Assembly (NCBI GenBank): GCA_903871735.1 | Contig: CAIQHU010000179.1 | Location: 124,001 to 188,000 of the forward strand | Direction: 5' to 3' | Length of the DNA: 64,000 nt | Source of the DNA: an uncultured beta proteobacterium | GTDB lineage: Bacteria > Pseudomonadota > Gammaproteobacteria > Burkholderiales > Burkholderiaceae | Shown here: positions 10,839-22,572 of the stretch, one piece after another | Position numbering within the stretch: the first letter of the stretch is position 1 | Layout: the number at the start of each line of letters is the position of its first letter | Translations under genes and position numbers: made by a program | Notes under the pieces: model-generated | What the model saw: only the letters and a program-made list of their open reading frames with translations | Told to the model about the DNA's origin: nothing | Database searches by the model: none

Positions 10839-12357
10839 GAGACTTCTCCATTACTTGCGGGTGGAGCCAAAATCGGGGATTGCTGTAAGTGCCAATTACT
10901 TGCTTGCTGAAAAAAGTCGGCTATCTGTAACATGCGCGCTTCCGAAAAGTAATTTCCGATAATTTGCAAACCAATCGGCATCTTACTGGTACTGCATCCA
11001 CAGGGGATACTCATCGCTGGCAAGCCCGCAAGATTAGGACTTAAGGTGTAAATATCCTCCAAATACATTTGAACTGGATCACTCGACTTTTCCGAGAACT
11101 TCCATGCCACTCCAGGGGCAACTGGCCCCATCAATACATCACACTCTAAAAACGTATTCTGAAAATCTTGGGCAATAATTCGACGTATTTTTTGTGCTTG
11201 TAAATAATAGGCGTCGTAATAACCTTGAGAAAGTACATAAGTGCCAATTAAAATTCGTCGTTTTACTTCTGCCCCAAAACCTTCTGCACGCGAGCGTTCG
11301 TACATTTGAGCTAAATTCTTATAATCTGCAGAACGGTGGCCATACCTTACACCGTCATATCGGCTTAAATTACTCGAAGCCTCGGCAGGCGCTAATACAT
11401 AATAGGTTGGTATGGATAACTCTGTTTTTGGTAAAGACACATCTACGCAAACCGCCCCTAAGTCCTCAAACGCTCGCAGGGCATTCTCTACTGCCGTCCT
11501 GACCTCACCATCTAATCCATCTGAAAAATATTCCTTTGGGACCCCAATACGTAAACCTTGAAGTGGTTTATCAACCAGATTGTTTTTATCTAACCAAGGT
11601 TTTCCTAAGTACCTACAATAATCTTCATTGTCTTTTTCTAAAGAACTGGAGTCTTTAGGATCGTGTCCAGCAATCGCATTCATGATTAAAGAGCAATCTT
11701 TAGCATTTTTACCCATCGGACCAGCCTGATCTAGAGAAGATGCATAAGCAATCATGCCGTATCTCGAAACCCTGCCATATGTTGGCTTAAGCCCAGTTAG
11801 CCCGCAAAAAGCTGCTGGTTGTCGGATCGATCCGCCCGTATCTGTGCCAGTTGCAATTGGGGCTAAGCCCGCTGCAACAGCTGCTGCCGATCCTCCTGAA
11901 GACCCACCGGGTACACGCTCCAAATTCCAGGGATTCAAAGTCGGGCCATAGGCCGAGTTTTCGTTGGAAGATCCCATCGCAAACTCGTCCATATTTGTCT
12001 TTCCTAAACTCACCATCCCAGCACCATCTAAACCAAGCCTCTCTAAAACAGTTGCGTCAAATGGACTCGAATAGTTAGCTAAGATTTTCGATCCGGCGGT
12101 TGATTTCCAAACTTTGGTGACAAACACGTCTTTGTGAGCAATTGGAATCCCAGTCAAAGGACCACCTTTGCCTTCCCGAATTAATAAATCAGCTTGCCGG
12201 GCTTGCGCCATAGAGGTTTCGGGCTGAACATCTAAAAATGCATTTAAGTGCTTCAATTGACTAATTCGCTCTAAGAAAAACGATGTCAAACCAACACTAT
12301 CAATCAATCCTTGCTGAAGGGAATTTTGTAATTGCGTTAAGTTTTGTAGATGCCAAT

Positions 12358-12361
<4 letters not shown>
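10835..12361 (-). CDS. gatA: Aspartyl/glutamyl-tRNA amidotransferase subunit A
   Basis: 508 residues, amidase-signature family. The Ser-cisSer-Lys triad is in place: Lys in [10 protein letters not shown], cis-Ser in [14 protein letters not shown], nucleophile Ser in [16 protein letters not shown]. GatA releases ammonia from glutamine and feeds it to GatB. The start overlaps the gatC stop (ATGA) and the stop overlaps gatB, so gatC-gatA-gatB are translationally coupled. Confidence 0.97.
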
Positions 12362-13770
<1,409 letters not shown>

Positions 13771-13802
13771 GTTCACACCCCCTTTAAATTTAGAGGTGTA
13801 CA

Positions 13803-14702
13803 TTGTTTCAGAGCCCACCTGCTTTATTTAACCAAGGCGCGCCGCTTTTAAAATTAAGTGTATTTGTTTCACTTTGCTTGCTCCTGATTATTGCTGATTA
13901 TCAATTTCGGGCAACAGAGCAAATCCGTGCCACCCTCCAAATTGTTTTATACCCTATTCAAATTGCTTTAAGTCAGCCTGGAAAGTTAATCGATACTGCC
14001 TCAGATAATTTGCGCTCTCTATCGACAATGAAAGCTGTTATCGAACAACAAACAATCCAAATTCAAAATCTTTCTTTACTTTCTAACCATGCAGAACATT
14101 TAGAAATTGAAAATGCCAATTTAAGAAAACTGCTCGCTTTACAACAACAAGTGGCATTTAAAACCCTTGCTACAGAAATTATCTATAAGCCTAGTAACTG
14201 GGCCTCACAAAAAATTGTGATCAACCGCGGTTTAGCTGATGGCGTCAATGTAGGAATGCCTGTTGCTAGTGATACGGGCATTATTGGTCAAATTATTCGG
14301 GTCTTTCAATATTCTGCTGAAGTCTCTCTAATCGAGGAGAGAGACTCGGCTATACCCGTGCTAGTATCTCGGAACGGGGTACGAGGCGCACTATTTGGAA
14401 TGGGCCGTGCAGAGCCATTAGACCTTCGGTTTATCAACTCAATTGGTGATTTAGATGTAGGCGACTATCTAACTACATCTGGCATTGATGGCACTTACCC
14501 GGCTGGATTTCCGGTTGCGATTATTACGAAAATTGATCGCTCCGAAACAGCTGGGACTTTTATATCATGCCGCCCTATTGCAAATTTAAATCGCTTTCGG
14601 CATTTAATGGTTCTACTCTATCAACCTTCGTCCTCAGCGCCGAATCCAATCATTCCTGATTCAGTCAAAAACAAAAAGAACGCTAAGTGGGGTGCTAAGT
14701 GA
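13803..14702 (+). CDS. mreC: Rod-shape-determining protein MreC
   Basis: 299 residues. One transmembrane helix near residues 17-35, a coiled coil around 60-105, then the double beta-barrel domain with VNVGMPVASDTGIIGQI and DYLTTSGIDGTYPAGFP. MreC is a bitopic periplasmic scaffold linking MreB to PBP2 and RodA. The start is a TTG with AGAGGTG about 6 bases upstream. No ATG lies nearby upstream of the membrane helix. Confidence 0.93.
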   Translation: MFQSPPALFNQGAPLLKLSVFVSLCLLLIIADYQFRATEQIRATLQIVLYPIQIALSQPGKLIDTASDNLRSLSTMKAVIEQQTIQIQNLSLLSNHAEHLEIENANLRKLLALQQQVAFKTLATEIIYKPSNWASQKIVINRGLADGVNVGMPVASDTGIIGQIIRVFQYSAEVSLIEERDSAIPVLVSRNGVRGALFGMGRAEPLDLRFINSIGDLDVGDYLTTSGIDGTYPAGFPVAIITKIDRSETAGTFISCRPIANLNRFRHLMVLLYQPSSSAPNPIIPDSVKNKKNAKWGAK

Positions 14703-15199
14703 AGCCCTTGCTAAATAATATGAGTTCTTATCGGGGAATTTTTCTGTCCCTGTTCATCGCTTTCATTTTAAATATGACTCCTTTACGAAGTAACCCGCTC
14801 CTGCCAGATTTTGTCTTAATTGTGCTCGTTTTCTGGATCTTATATTTTCCTGAAACTGTTAACCTATTAACCGCCTTCTTACTTGGGCTATTTATGGATG
14901 TGCAGTCGTCCAATCTCTTAGGAATTAATGCCTTAGGATATATTATTGCTGGCTTTTTAATAGTCTTTTGGAATCGTCGCATCCTTAGTGCATCTCCTAT
15001 CTGGCAAGTAATTACTATTTTTCAAGTAGTGCTTTTGGTCCATATCTCTATCGCGATAACCATGTGGATGCTAGTTCCAAGTTTTGTATTTTCTTTTTTA
15101 GATATCTTTTTACCGGCCACCTTCGAAGCACTTCTTTGGCCACTAATTAAGCGCCTACTAGTGAATCAAGGGCCTTTTATCTCCAGAAATAAACCATAA
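14699..15199 (+). CDS. mreD: Rod-shape-determining protein MreD
   Basis: 166 residues, almost entirely hydrophobic, with five or six predicted membrane helices and the MreD-like NPLLPDFVLIVLVFWIL and FLLGLFMDVQSSNLLG. The GTG at 14699 overlaps the mreC TGA (GTGA). An ATG at 14720 is an alternative start seven codons in. It is a membrane component of the elongasome. Confidence 0.9.
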   Translation: MKPLLNNMSSYRGIFLSLFIAFILNMTPLRSNPLLPDFVLIVLVFWILYFPETVNLLTAFLLGLFMDVQSSNLLGINALGYIIAGFLIVFWNRRILSASPIWQVITIFQVVLLVHISIAITMWMLVPSFVFSFLDIFLPATFEALLWPLIKRLLVNQGPFISRNKP

Positions 15200-15221
15200 T
15201 GATGGCGTTTATTTAATTCCC

Positions 15222-17135
15222 ATGGTTGGAAATAGCGACTCTTCCCCTCTTGAACAGTTTCAACAACGGATAAAAATTGCCTTATGGATTGTTATTTGTT
15301 GCCTTTTAGTTCTGTTTTGTCGTTTTTTTTGGTTGCAAGTCGTTCAACATAAAAAATATTCGACCGCCTCAGAAAGTAACCGTATTGCTATTATCACCAC
15401 TCCGGCACCTAGAGGAATTATTACTGATCGCAATGGCATCGTAATCGCGAAAAATTTTCCTTCCTTTTCTTTAGAAGTTACTCAAACTGGGATAGTTATG
15501 CCAATCCCTGATCTCATTCAAGAATTAGATCAGGTTGTCAAAATTCCAGCGCGTGATCGACAACAGTTCTTACGTGCAATACAAAATTCCAAAAAAACGG
15601 AAAGTATCCCCATTCGTAATTTTTTAAATGATGAAGAAGTTGCGCGGTTTCTTGCACGTCGATATGCTTTTCCTGGAGTTGAAATTCAAGTACGCTATTT
15701 TCGAGAATACCCCTATCAAGAATTAGGCTCGCATCTATTGGGTTATACCGGAAAAGTTTCTCTCAAAGATCGTGAAAAATTGGCCGCAGAAATTGAAGAA
15801 AATCCTGACGAAATTCAGGGGGATGAATTACGAAATATGCGCGTTAAAGGTATCCAACATGTCGGTAAAATTGGGATTGAGCAAAGTTACGAAAAGCAAT
15901 TACGAGGTACAGTTGGCTTTAGTGAGGTAGAAATTACAGCAGGTGGTCGAGTAGTCCGCAACCTTTCATACACCCCTTCTGCACCAGGCTCTAATCTGAC
16001 TTTAGCAGTTGATATTAAGGCGCAATTTTTAATTGAACAACTCTATGAAAAACGTCGAGGGGCCGCTGTCGTCATCGAAGTAGCTACAGGCGATATTATT
16101 GCCTTTGTCTCTTTGCCCACGTTTAACCCAAATGCTTTTGTAGATGGAATTGATGCAGATCTTTGGAAAAAGTTAAATGAATCTCTTGAAAAACCCCTTT
16201 TTAATAGGCCCTTAAAAGGTACTTACCCGCCAGGGTCTACTTACAAGCCTTTTATGGCATTGGCAGCTTTGGAAGGCAAATATCGAACCCCCTCGCAAGC
16301 AATTAATGATCCTGGCTTTTTTAAATATGGTGGCAATGTTTTTAGAGATGATGCCAAAAATGGTCATGGCGTCGTGAATATGTTTACGTCTATTGCTGCT
16401 TCTTGCGATACCTATTACTATATTTTGGCTCGTGACATGGGCGTTGATGCAATTCATGATTTCATGAAACCATTTGGTTTTGGTCAAATCACGGGTATTG
16501 ATATGCAAGGTGAAGTAAAAGGTATTCTCCCTTCTAAAGAGTGGAAAAAAAATTACTTTAAGGACCCTAAAAAAGGCAAATGGATTGAAGGTGAAACTAT
16601 TTCGATTGGCATTGGTCAGGGCTATAACAGTTTTAGTATTTTGCAACTTGCCCAAGCTACTGCAATCTTAGCAAACCGTGGAGTTATTATGCGGCCTCAC
16701 TTAGTAAAGTTAATAGAGGATCCTTTAACCCATGAAAAAATCCTCACTGTACCCTCCGAGAGTGGGGTCATTAATTTAAAAAAAGAGCATATTGATACAG
16801 TTACAGAGGGAATGATTGGTGTGAACAAAATAGGAACTGGAAGTGTTCCTTTTGCGGGGGTATCTTATCCGGTCGCTGGCAAAACCGGCACGGCACAAGT
16901 CTACAGCTTGGCAGGCAAGACTTATAACGCAGCAGCAATTTCGGAATTTAAACGCGATCATGCTTTATATATGGGTTTTGTGCCAGCGGATAAACCAAAA
17001 TATGCCATGGCGATCGTGGTTGAAAATGCTGGCTTTGGAGCAACGGCTGCAGCTCCAATTGTGCGTCAAACTTTTGATTACTTAATTTTAGGTAAATGGC
17101 CTAGAGGAGTTCCTGCTTGGAAAACCGTCCCTTAA
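15222..17135 (+). CDS. mrdA: Peptidoglycan D,D-transpeptidase PBP2 (MrdA)
   Basis: 637 residues. N-terminal membrane anchor, then a PBP dimerisation domain beginning TPAPRGIITDRNGIVIA. The transpeptidase domain has the active-site SxxK in PPGSTYKPF, the second motif in AASCDTYYY (SxD in place of the commoner SxN, usual for PBP2) and KTGTAQV. It cross-links glycan strands during lateral wall growth together with RodA. Its last 19 bases overlap rodA. Confidence 0.96.
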   Translation: MVGNSDSSPLEQFQQRIKIALWIVICCLLVLFCRFFWLQVVQHKKYSTASESNRIAIITTPAPRGIITDRNGIVIAKNFPSFSLEVTQTGIVMPIPDLIQELDQVVKIPARDRQQFLRAIQNSKKTESIPIRNFLNDEEVARFLARRYAFPGVEIQVRYFREYPYQELGSHLLGYTGKVSLKDREKLAAEIEENPDEIQGDELRNMRVKGIQHVGKIGIEQSYEKQLRGTVGFSEVEITAGGRVVRNLSYTPSAPGSNLTLAVDIKAQFLIEQLYEKRRGAAVVIEVATGDIIAFVSLPTFNPNAFVDGIDADLWKKLNESLEKPLFNRPLKGTYPPGSTYKPFMALAALEGKYRTPSQAINDPGFFKYGGNVFRDDAKNGHGVVNMFTSIAASCDTYYYILARDMGVDAIHDFMKPFGFGQITGIDMQGEVKGILPSKEWKKNYFKDPKKGKWIEGETISIGIGQGYNSFSILQLAQATAILANRGVIMRPHLVKLIEDPLTHEKILTVPSESGVINLKKEHIDTVTEGMIGVNKIGTGSVPFAGVSYPVAGKTGTAQVYSLAGKTYNAAAISEFKRDHALYMGFVPADKPKYAMAIVVENAGFGATAAAPIVRQTFDYLILGKWPRGVPAWKTVP

Positions 17136-18259
17136 TTAAGCGTTTTCGATTTTTATGGGCTGGTTTAGACCCCAGCCTGAGTATTATATTAATTGGACTT
17201 GTAGTTGTTGGGAATATTATTTTTCTATCTGCGAGTTCTGGAACAGTAGTTACTTGGGTTGAACAAGCTCGAAACTTACTCTTAGCTCTAGTCATTATGT
17301 GGGTTACGTCTCGTATTCCAGTCAAATGGTTAGAAAAAATTGCGGTTTGGGTTTATACGATTGGTATTATTTTATTAATTGCTGTCGCCCTATTTGGACT
17401 GATCAAAAAAGGTGCAAGGCGTTGGTTAAACATTGGGGTTGTTATTCAACCTTCAGAGATCATGAAAATTGCGATGCCTCTGATGCTCGCTTGGTATTTT
17501 CAAAAACGTGAAGAGACTATGCGCTTTTTCGACTTTATCGTCGCCTTTATCTTTCTTCTACTACCTACGATTCTCATTGCTAGACAGCCAGACTTAGGAA
17601 CTGCTATTTTAGTTTTTGCAGCAGGTTTTTATGTCATTCTACTAGCAGGTTTTCCCATCAAATTTGTATTACCCTTTTTTATCATTGGGATCATTGGGAT
17701 TATTTTAATGATCATTTTTGCAGATCAAATCTGTGCGCGAAATGTGAGCTGGCCTATTTTAAAAAGTTACCAGCAACATCGCGTCTGTACTCTACTAGAC
17801 CCGTTTTCAGACCCCCTTGGAAAAGGATTCCATACTATTCAATCGATGATTGCTATAGGCTCAGGTGGTTTTTTTGGTAAGGGTTGGAAGAATGGTACGC
17901 AAACCCATCTAGATTTTATTCCTGAAAAACATACAGATTTTATATTTGCTGTTTTCTCAGAGGAGTTCGGGTTAATCGGTAATACTTTGTTACTTATTTT
18001 GTTTTTATTATTAATACAGCGCGGCTTACAAATATCCGCTGGAGCACCAAATTTATTTACTAGATTACTAGGGGGTTCAATTACTTTGATTTTCTTCACC
18101 TACGCTTTTGTCAATATGGCAATGGTCAGCGGTCTATTGCCAGTTGTTGGCGTTCCGCTGCCTTTTATTAGTTATGGCGGTACGGCACTAACGACACTAG
18201 GCCTAGGAGTTGGTTTATTGATGAGTATTCATCGGCATCGACGACTCGTGCAAACTTAA
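17117..18259 (+). CDS. rodA: SEDS peptidoglycan glycosyltransferase RodA (MrdB)
   Basis: 380 residues with ten or so membrane helices. SEDS landmarks are RWLNIGVVIQPSEIMKIA, ARQPDLGTAIL and PEKHTDFIFAVFSEEFGLIG, including the catalytic-loop Asp. It polymerises lipid II for the elongasome. The TTG start at 17117 lies inside the mrdA 3' end, with AGAGGAG about 7 bases before it, which implies translational coupling. Last gene of the cluster; a terminator follows. Confidence 0.95.
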   Translation: MENRPLIKRFRFLWAGLDPSLSIILIGLVVVGNIIFLSASSGTVVTWVEQARNLLLALVIMWVTSRIPVKWLEKIAVWVYTIGIILLIAVALFGLIKKGARRWLNIGVVIQPSEIMKIAMPLMLAWYFQKREETMRFFDFIVAFIFLLLPTILIARQPDLGTAILVFAAGFYVILLAGFPIKFVLPFFIIGIIGIILMIIFADQICARNVSWPILKSYQQHRVCTLLDPFSDPLGKGFHTIQSMIAIGSGGFFGKGWKNGTQTHLDFIPEKHTDFIFAVFSEEFGLIGNTLLLILFLLLIQRGLQISAGAPNLFTRLLGGSITLIFFTYAFVNMAMVSGLLPVVGVPLPFISYGGTALTTLGLGVGLLMSIHRHRRLVQT

Positions 18260-18299
18260 TCAGGAGTATTCTATAGACGCCTAATATGCGGGCGCCATA

Positions 18300-18332
18300 A
18301 AAAATCCTCGACAAATTACATCGAGGATTTTT
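18300..18332. terminator. Bidirectional Rho-independent terminator between rodA and hupB
   Basis: A perfect inverted repeat with arm AAAATCCTCGA and loop CAAATTACA. It is flanked by an A-run on the left and a T-run on the right, so it can end transcription of rodA from the left and hupB from the right. Confidence 0.9.
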
Positions 18333-18350
18333 ATCGAATTTCTTTAAATA

Positions 18351-18635
18351 TTACTTCTTACGCTTATTCACGCTATCTTTAAAAGCCTTACCAGCTGAAA
18401 ACTTCACTGTCTTAGAAGCTGCAATCTTAATCGCTTCTCCAGTCTTCGGGTTACGTCCAACACGCGCTGCACGCTTGCCTGAACTAAATGTACCAAAGCC
18501 AATCAACTGCACGTTATCACCTTTAGTAACAGCCTTTTTAATTGTCTCCAAAGTTGCGTTTAATGCGTGCTCTGCTTTCGCCTTAGACAACTCTGATTCG
18601 TCAGCAATAGCTGCAACGAGTTCTGCTTTATTCAA
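18351..18635 (-). CDS. hupB: HU-family DNA-binding protein
   Basis: 94 residues. [21 protein letters not shown] begins the HU fold. [22 protein letters not shown] is the DNA-binding arm region, and the end is lysine-rich. The start is TTG, placed six bases after AAGGAGC; the protein then begins MNKAEL as in other HU proteins. HU compacts the nucleoid as a dimer. Upstream (to about 18900) I see only AT-rich promoter-like sequence. Confidence 0.95.
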   Translation of the reverse strand: MNKAELVAAIADESELSKAKAEHALNATLETIKKAVTKGDNVQLIGFGTFSSGKRAARVGRNPKTGEAIKIAASKTVKFSAGKAFKDSVNKRKK

Positions 18636-18902
18636 ATTATGCTCCTTAAGAAAAAAAATACCTCAAATTAAATGTAATTAGCGAAAAAGACGCTAATCAT
18701 ATTTTAACCATGTTTGGCGCCCTTTGGCTATAGTTTATTTAAGGAAAACCCTTATTTATATTACCTCTAGGGTTGGCTGCACCATTTTAGCTCTTAATTT
18801 GATGCATTCTAGAGTCACTCATTCCAAATAGACGACTTCCTAGGTTTGTCAATGAATACACAGATCATTTAAATGGAAATTTAATTGGTTTGGGTCTTGC
18901 AG

Positions 18903-19355
18903 TTACTTCGCATCTGGTGTTAAAGGGTTTTCTTTTGGAGCTAGTGGATTGTTATCCCTTTGAATTGTAATGTTTTCTGGAACTGCTTTTATATGGGTTA
19001 CGTAATACTCGGTTTCAGCAAAACAAGTTGTAGGCACTCCTATATGCTGGTTGTAATCAATTTCTACCCGCTTACCAATATTACTATTAATTAATTTTGC
19101 TAATTCTGGATCACGTACAGAAAATTGAAATTTCTCTTGATTACCCATAAAGGCTCCCGTTACTAACTCCCCCTCCCAGGTCTTACAAACCCAACCCCGA
19201 TAGGAAAATTTTTGTAAAAATCCTGCTCGGCTTCCCTTCGAATAGGAATAACTTAATGTGATCCATGTATATAGAGCCAATAGTCCTAAAAGAATCAAAA
19301 AGAAAATAATTAGTTTTAAAAAAACTTTTCTCGTACTCATCAAAACAGCCCTCAT
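18903..19355 (-). CDS. Membrane-anchored protein of unknown function
   Basis: 150 residues. One hydrophobic helix (FLKLIIFFLILLGLLALYTW) near the N-terminus, then a soluble domain, presumably periplasmic, with SYSKGSRAGFLQKFSYRGW and CKTWEGELV. The ending is Pro/Asn-rich. Comparable single-pass proteins sit near dsbB or hup genes in other Burkholderiales; I recall no function. A start at MSTRKVF, six codons in, is equally likely. It runs divergently from dsbB. Confidence 0.7.
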   Translation of the reverse strand: MRAVLMSTRKVFLKLIIFFLILLGLLALYTWITLSYSYSKGSRAGFLQKFSYRGWVCKTWEGELVTGAFMGNQEKFQFSVRDPELAKLINSNIGKRVEIDYNQHIGVPTTCFAETEYYVTHIKAVPENITIQRDNNPLAPKENPLTPDAK

Positions 19356-19430
19356 TTGGAGTTTTTTAAAATGGTTCTCTCAACTCCACCTTCGCAGTAG
19401 CCAAGTTAGATGCCCTAGTAAGCATTTTCT

Positions 19431-19979
19431 ATGATAATGCATGTTATGTTACCAATAAAAGCATCCCAAAGATTGGTCTATCTTTTGATAGGCTTTCTCT
19501 GCTTTCTCTTTTTAGGAGTAGCACTTTATCTACAACATGTTGGCTGGAATGGCGTACTTTATCCCCCATGCCCCCTTTGTATACTCCAACGTATCGGCTT
19601 TTTAGGAGTGGGACTTTTTTGCATTATCGGATCGATAGTTACACCTTTAAAAAAAGTTTCTTACGGCCTAGCTGGCCTTTTTACTGTTGGCGGGTTAAGT
19701 GCTGCCATCCGACAACTTTGGGTTATTGCATACCCCAAAGCTTCCTGCGGCCTTGATCCCTTAGAGACTTTTATCAATCAATTCCAGATTGTCCAACAAC
19801 TACCTTTCTTTTTTCAAGCCGATGGTCTTTGTAGTACCACCCTACCGCCAATACTTGGGCTATCCATTCCAATTTGGTCTCTTCTTGGATTTATTTCATT
19901 TGGATTACTATTCATCACTCTTTTTTTTAAGAGCATGCGCCAGAATACACTTAAAAAGACATTGTCTAATCATCCATAG
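19431..19979 (+). CDS. dsbB: Disulfide bond formation protein DsbB
   Basis: 182 residues with four membrane helices. The first periplasmic loop has C47-PL-C50 in PPCPLCILQR and the second has a Cys pair in KASCGLDPL...QADGLCST, the full DsbB set. It reoxidises DsbA and passes electrons to ubiquinone. Three in-frame ATGs (19431, 19437, 19446) compete for the start. Its 3' end overlaps the convergent DUF2721 gene by 14 bases. Confidence 0.93.
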   Translation: MIMHVMLPIKASQRLVYLLIGFLCFLFLGVALYLQHVGWNGVLYPPCPLCILQRIGFLGVGLFCIIGSIVTPLKKVSYGLAGLFTVGGLSAAIRQLWVIAYPKASCGLDPLETFINQFQIVQQLPFFFQADGLCSTTLPPILGLSIPIWSLLGFISFGLLFITLFFKSMRQNTLKKTLSNHP

Positions 19980-20454
19980 ACTTTTTAGGTAGACGCATTC
20001 TGACTGAATAGGACGCGATTAATACCTCAATTAGTAAGAAAATTAATGCTAAAACAAAACTAACTACACCACCCACAAAAGTGTAGAGCACAATCGTAGG
20101 ATTGGTTAATTTACCATCGGATGTTTCTCCAAGAAATAGCTCTAAGATTGTCAGCGCAATTTGAATAGCGCAAAGCACTAAGAAAACCATCGATGTATTC
20201 ACTAGAAGCGCGCGCTGTGAGAGCTTGACTAGTTCTTCATCATATAATTTTCTAATACTTGGTTTAATCGGCTGAGTTGACTCGTATAAGATTTCTACTT
20301 GTAAGGCTCGAGAGCGGTCAATTACTCTTGCAAGCCGTTGTGTTAGTGCACCAATCATGCCCGCTACTGCAGTTAATAAAAATACCGGTGCTACAGCCAA
20401 CTGGATTGTCTCACTTAATAAAATTGGATTTAAATTAGACATGCCTATTTTCAC
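19966..20454 (-). CDS. DUF2721 family membrane protein
   Basis: 162 residues. ETIQLAVAPVFLLTAVAGMI and LTQRLARVIDRSRAL are the DUF2721 signature. Two more membrane helices follow a charged middle segment. The function of the family is unknown. Convergent with dsbB, overlapping its last codons. Divergent from prfC across about 240 bp in which I see no gene. Confidence 0.85.
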   Translation of the reverse strand: MKIGMSNLNPILLSETIQLAVAPVFLLTAVAGMIGALTQRLARVIDRSRALQVEILYESTQPIKPSIRKLYDEELVKLSQRALLVNTSMVFLVLCAIQIALTILELFLGETSDGKLTNPTIVLYTFVGGVVSFVLALIFLLIEVLIASYSVRMRLPKKSMDD

Positions 20455-20696
20455 TTCCGTTCATAAATGGCTTATAAAAGGCTTTTTATAAGGCTGATGG
20501 CTAATCTCTAGTTTAATCTGATAATCTGCACATGACACGTATTTTTTGTATTCAGCAACGCGGAGTTCGAGTAGTCATTGACAGATTTACCGCATTTTTA
20601 CTTCTTTCCAATATAAGAGCCCTATAATCTTTTCTTTCAGTATAGATTTAGTTTTTAGTCTAGCCTATATTTTGCATGGAACTAGTAGCGCATTGA

Positions 20697-22331
20697 ATGA
20701 TGACCAACCCACCCTCAAACCCAATTATCCAAAAAGAAGTCTCTAGGCGACGAAGCTTCGCAATTATCTCCCATCCAGATGCTGGCAAAACTACGCTGAC
20801 GGAAAAACTTCTACTGTATGCTGGCGCCATCCAAATTGCCGGCAGTGTCAAAGCCCGAAAAGCAAGTCGTCATGCAACCTCTGATTGGATGGAAATTGAA
20901 AAGCAACGCGGCATTTCCGTTGCCAGCTCCGTAATGCAAATGGAATACCGTGATTGCATTATTAATCTTCTAGACACACCCGGACACCAAGACTTTTCAG
21001 AAGACACCTACCGAGTTCTCACAGCTGTTGATTCCGCTTTAATGGTGATCGATGCTGCTAATGGTGTTGAAGCACAAACAAAACGCTTAATCGAAGTTTG
21101 TAGAGCACGCCATACTCCCATGATCACGTTTATTAATAAAATGGATCGTGAAGTTAAACGTCCATTAGATTTAATTGACGAGATTGAAACAGCCCTTGGA
21201 ATGTCTGTAGTCCCCATGACATGGCCTGTGGGAATGGGAAAATCTTTTGCTGGAGTGATCGATATTGCAAGCTCACAAATGCGTCTTTTTAAAGCTGGTG
21301 AAGACCGAATTGGTAACCAACCGAATACCTCTATTTCGATTCATGATACGACTCTTGCAAACAAACTTGGGGATAGCCTGCAAACTGCCTTATCTGAAGT
21401 TGAACTCGTCCAAGGAGCTATGCCCAGTTTTGATCAGGTGGCTTTTCTAGCCGGCAAACAATCGCCTGTTTTTTTTGGCTCCGCAATTAATAATTTTGGC
21501 GTACAGGAAATTCTGAATACTTTAGTCGAATTGGCCCCGGCCCCCAAATCGCGTCAAACATTACAACGTGAAGTCCTGCCATCCGAAAAAAACTTCTCAG
21601 CAGTCGTCTTTAAAATTCAAGCGAATATGGATCCTGCCCATCGAGATCGGGTAGCATTTTTACGAATCTGCTCTGGATACTTTGAGAGGGGAATGCGTTT
21701 GAAAATTTCTCGTAATGGAAAAGAAATCCGAACAAATAATGCCCTATCTTTTCTTTCCCAACGGCGTGACATCTTAGATGAAGCTTTTCCAGGAGATATT
21801 ATCGGTATTCCAAATCATGGACTTTTACAACTTGGTGATACATTGACAGAGGGCGAAAAGCTACAATTTACTGGGTTGCCTTTTTTTGCGCCAGAAATTT
21901 TTAAAATGGTAGAAACTGCTGACCCACTTCGAACGAAACAACTTCGTGATGGACTCATGCAACTCGGAGAAGAAGGTGCAATTCAAGTATTTAAACCCCT
22001 CATTGGTGGTCAAATGTTACTTGGCGCATTTGGACAATTACAATTTGAAGTAGTTGCTCATCGTCTAAAAAGCGAATACAACGCTGAAGTTAGGCTACTG
22101 CCTGCTAGATACTCGATTTCAAGGTGGGTTAGTTCTACAAATCCCTTGGTCTTAAAAAAGTTTATCCAAGAAAACTCTCACCGTATTAGTGAAGATGTTG
22201 TTGGTGCCCCAGTTTTTTTAGCGGCGCACAAGTCAGAACTTGATGTTGCTCAACAACTTTGGAAAGAAGTAGAGTTTCATGCCCTCAGAGAACATGCTGG
22301 ACTCGTTTTCCAGAAAGACCTCATTCATTAA
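20697..22331 (+). CDS. prfC: Peptide chain release factor 3
   Basis: 544 residues, translational GTPase. G1 SHPDAGKTTLTEKL, G3 LLDTPGHQDFSEDTYR and G4 NKMDRE are all intact, followed by EF-Tu-like domain 2 and the RF3 C-terminal domain. RF3 recycles RF1/RF2 after termination. It starts at tandem ATG codons. A Bug-gene remnant on the other strand abuts its stop codon. Confidence 0.96.
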   Translation: MMTNPPSNPIIQKEVSRRRSFAIISHPDAGKTTLTEKLLLYAGAIQIAGSVKARKASRHATSDWMEIEKQRGISVASSVMQMEYRDCIINLLDTPGHQDFSEDTYRVLTAVDSALMVIDAANGVEAQTKRLIEVCRARHTPMITFINKMDREVKRPLDLIDEIETALGMSVVPMTWPVGMGKSFAGVIDIASSQMRLFKAGEDRIGNQPNTSISIHDTTLANKLGDSLQTALSEVELVQGAMPSFDQVAFLAGKQSPVFFGSAINNFGVQEILNTLVELAPAPKSRQTLQREVLPSEKNFSAVVFKIQANMDPAHRDRVAFLRICSGYFERGMRLKISRNGKEIRTNNALSFLSQRRDILDEAFPGDIIGIPNHGLLQLGDTLTEGEKLQFTGLPFFAPEIFKMVETADPLRTKQLRDGLMQLGEEGAIQVFKPLIGGQMLLGAFGQLQFEVVAHRLKSEYNAEVRLLPARYSISRWVSSTNPLVLKKFIQENSHRISEDVVGAPVFLAAHKSELDVAQQLWKEVEFHALREHAGLVFQKDLIH

Positions 22332-22451
22332 TTCCGTACCAATATTTCCCCCAGCTCCCCCGCCAGTATCATAAGGAACAATGAAATTAATCGGTTTATT
22401 CGGATAATCAGCCTGTGCGTCCACCTTTTGTAAGCTAAAACTAAGAGCTAG
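22332..22451 (-). pseudogene. Remnant of a Bug/TctC-type receptor gene (5' part only)
   Basis: On the minus strand a ~40-codon stretch reads as the end of a signal peptide (LALSFSLQ) followed by DAQADYPNKPINFIVPYDTG and GGGAGG, the usual mature N-terminus of Bug receptors. It is closed upstream by an in-frame stop and lost downstream where it meets the prfC stop codon. It is therefore a truncated copy, probably left by a deletion next to prfC. Confidence 0.75.
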
Positions 22452-22572
22452 CTAACTACAGCGTAGTGACTCAAGAAAAATGAGTATGATTATTTAGGCA
22501 TAATAAGCTTTATATTTTTTAATATCGTACCATTTTCCCATCCCATCATCTTTTTCAAGCGGAATTATTACT

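Noticed and set aside
16212-16655. 147-codon minus-strand ORF inside mrdA
   Set aside because: Antisense to the conserved transpeptidase domain of PBP2; no ribosome site or recognisable product.
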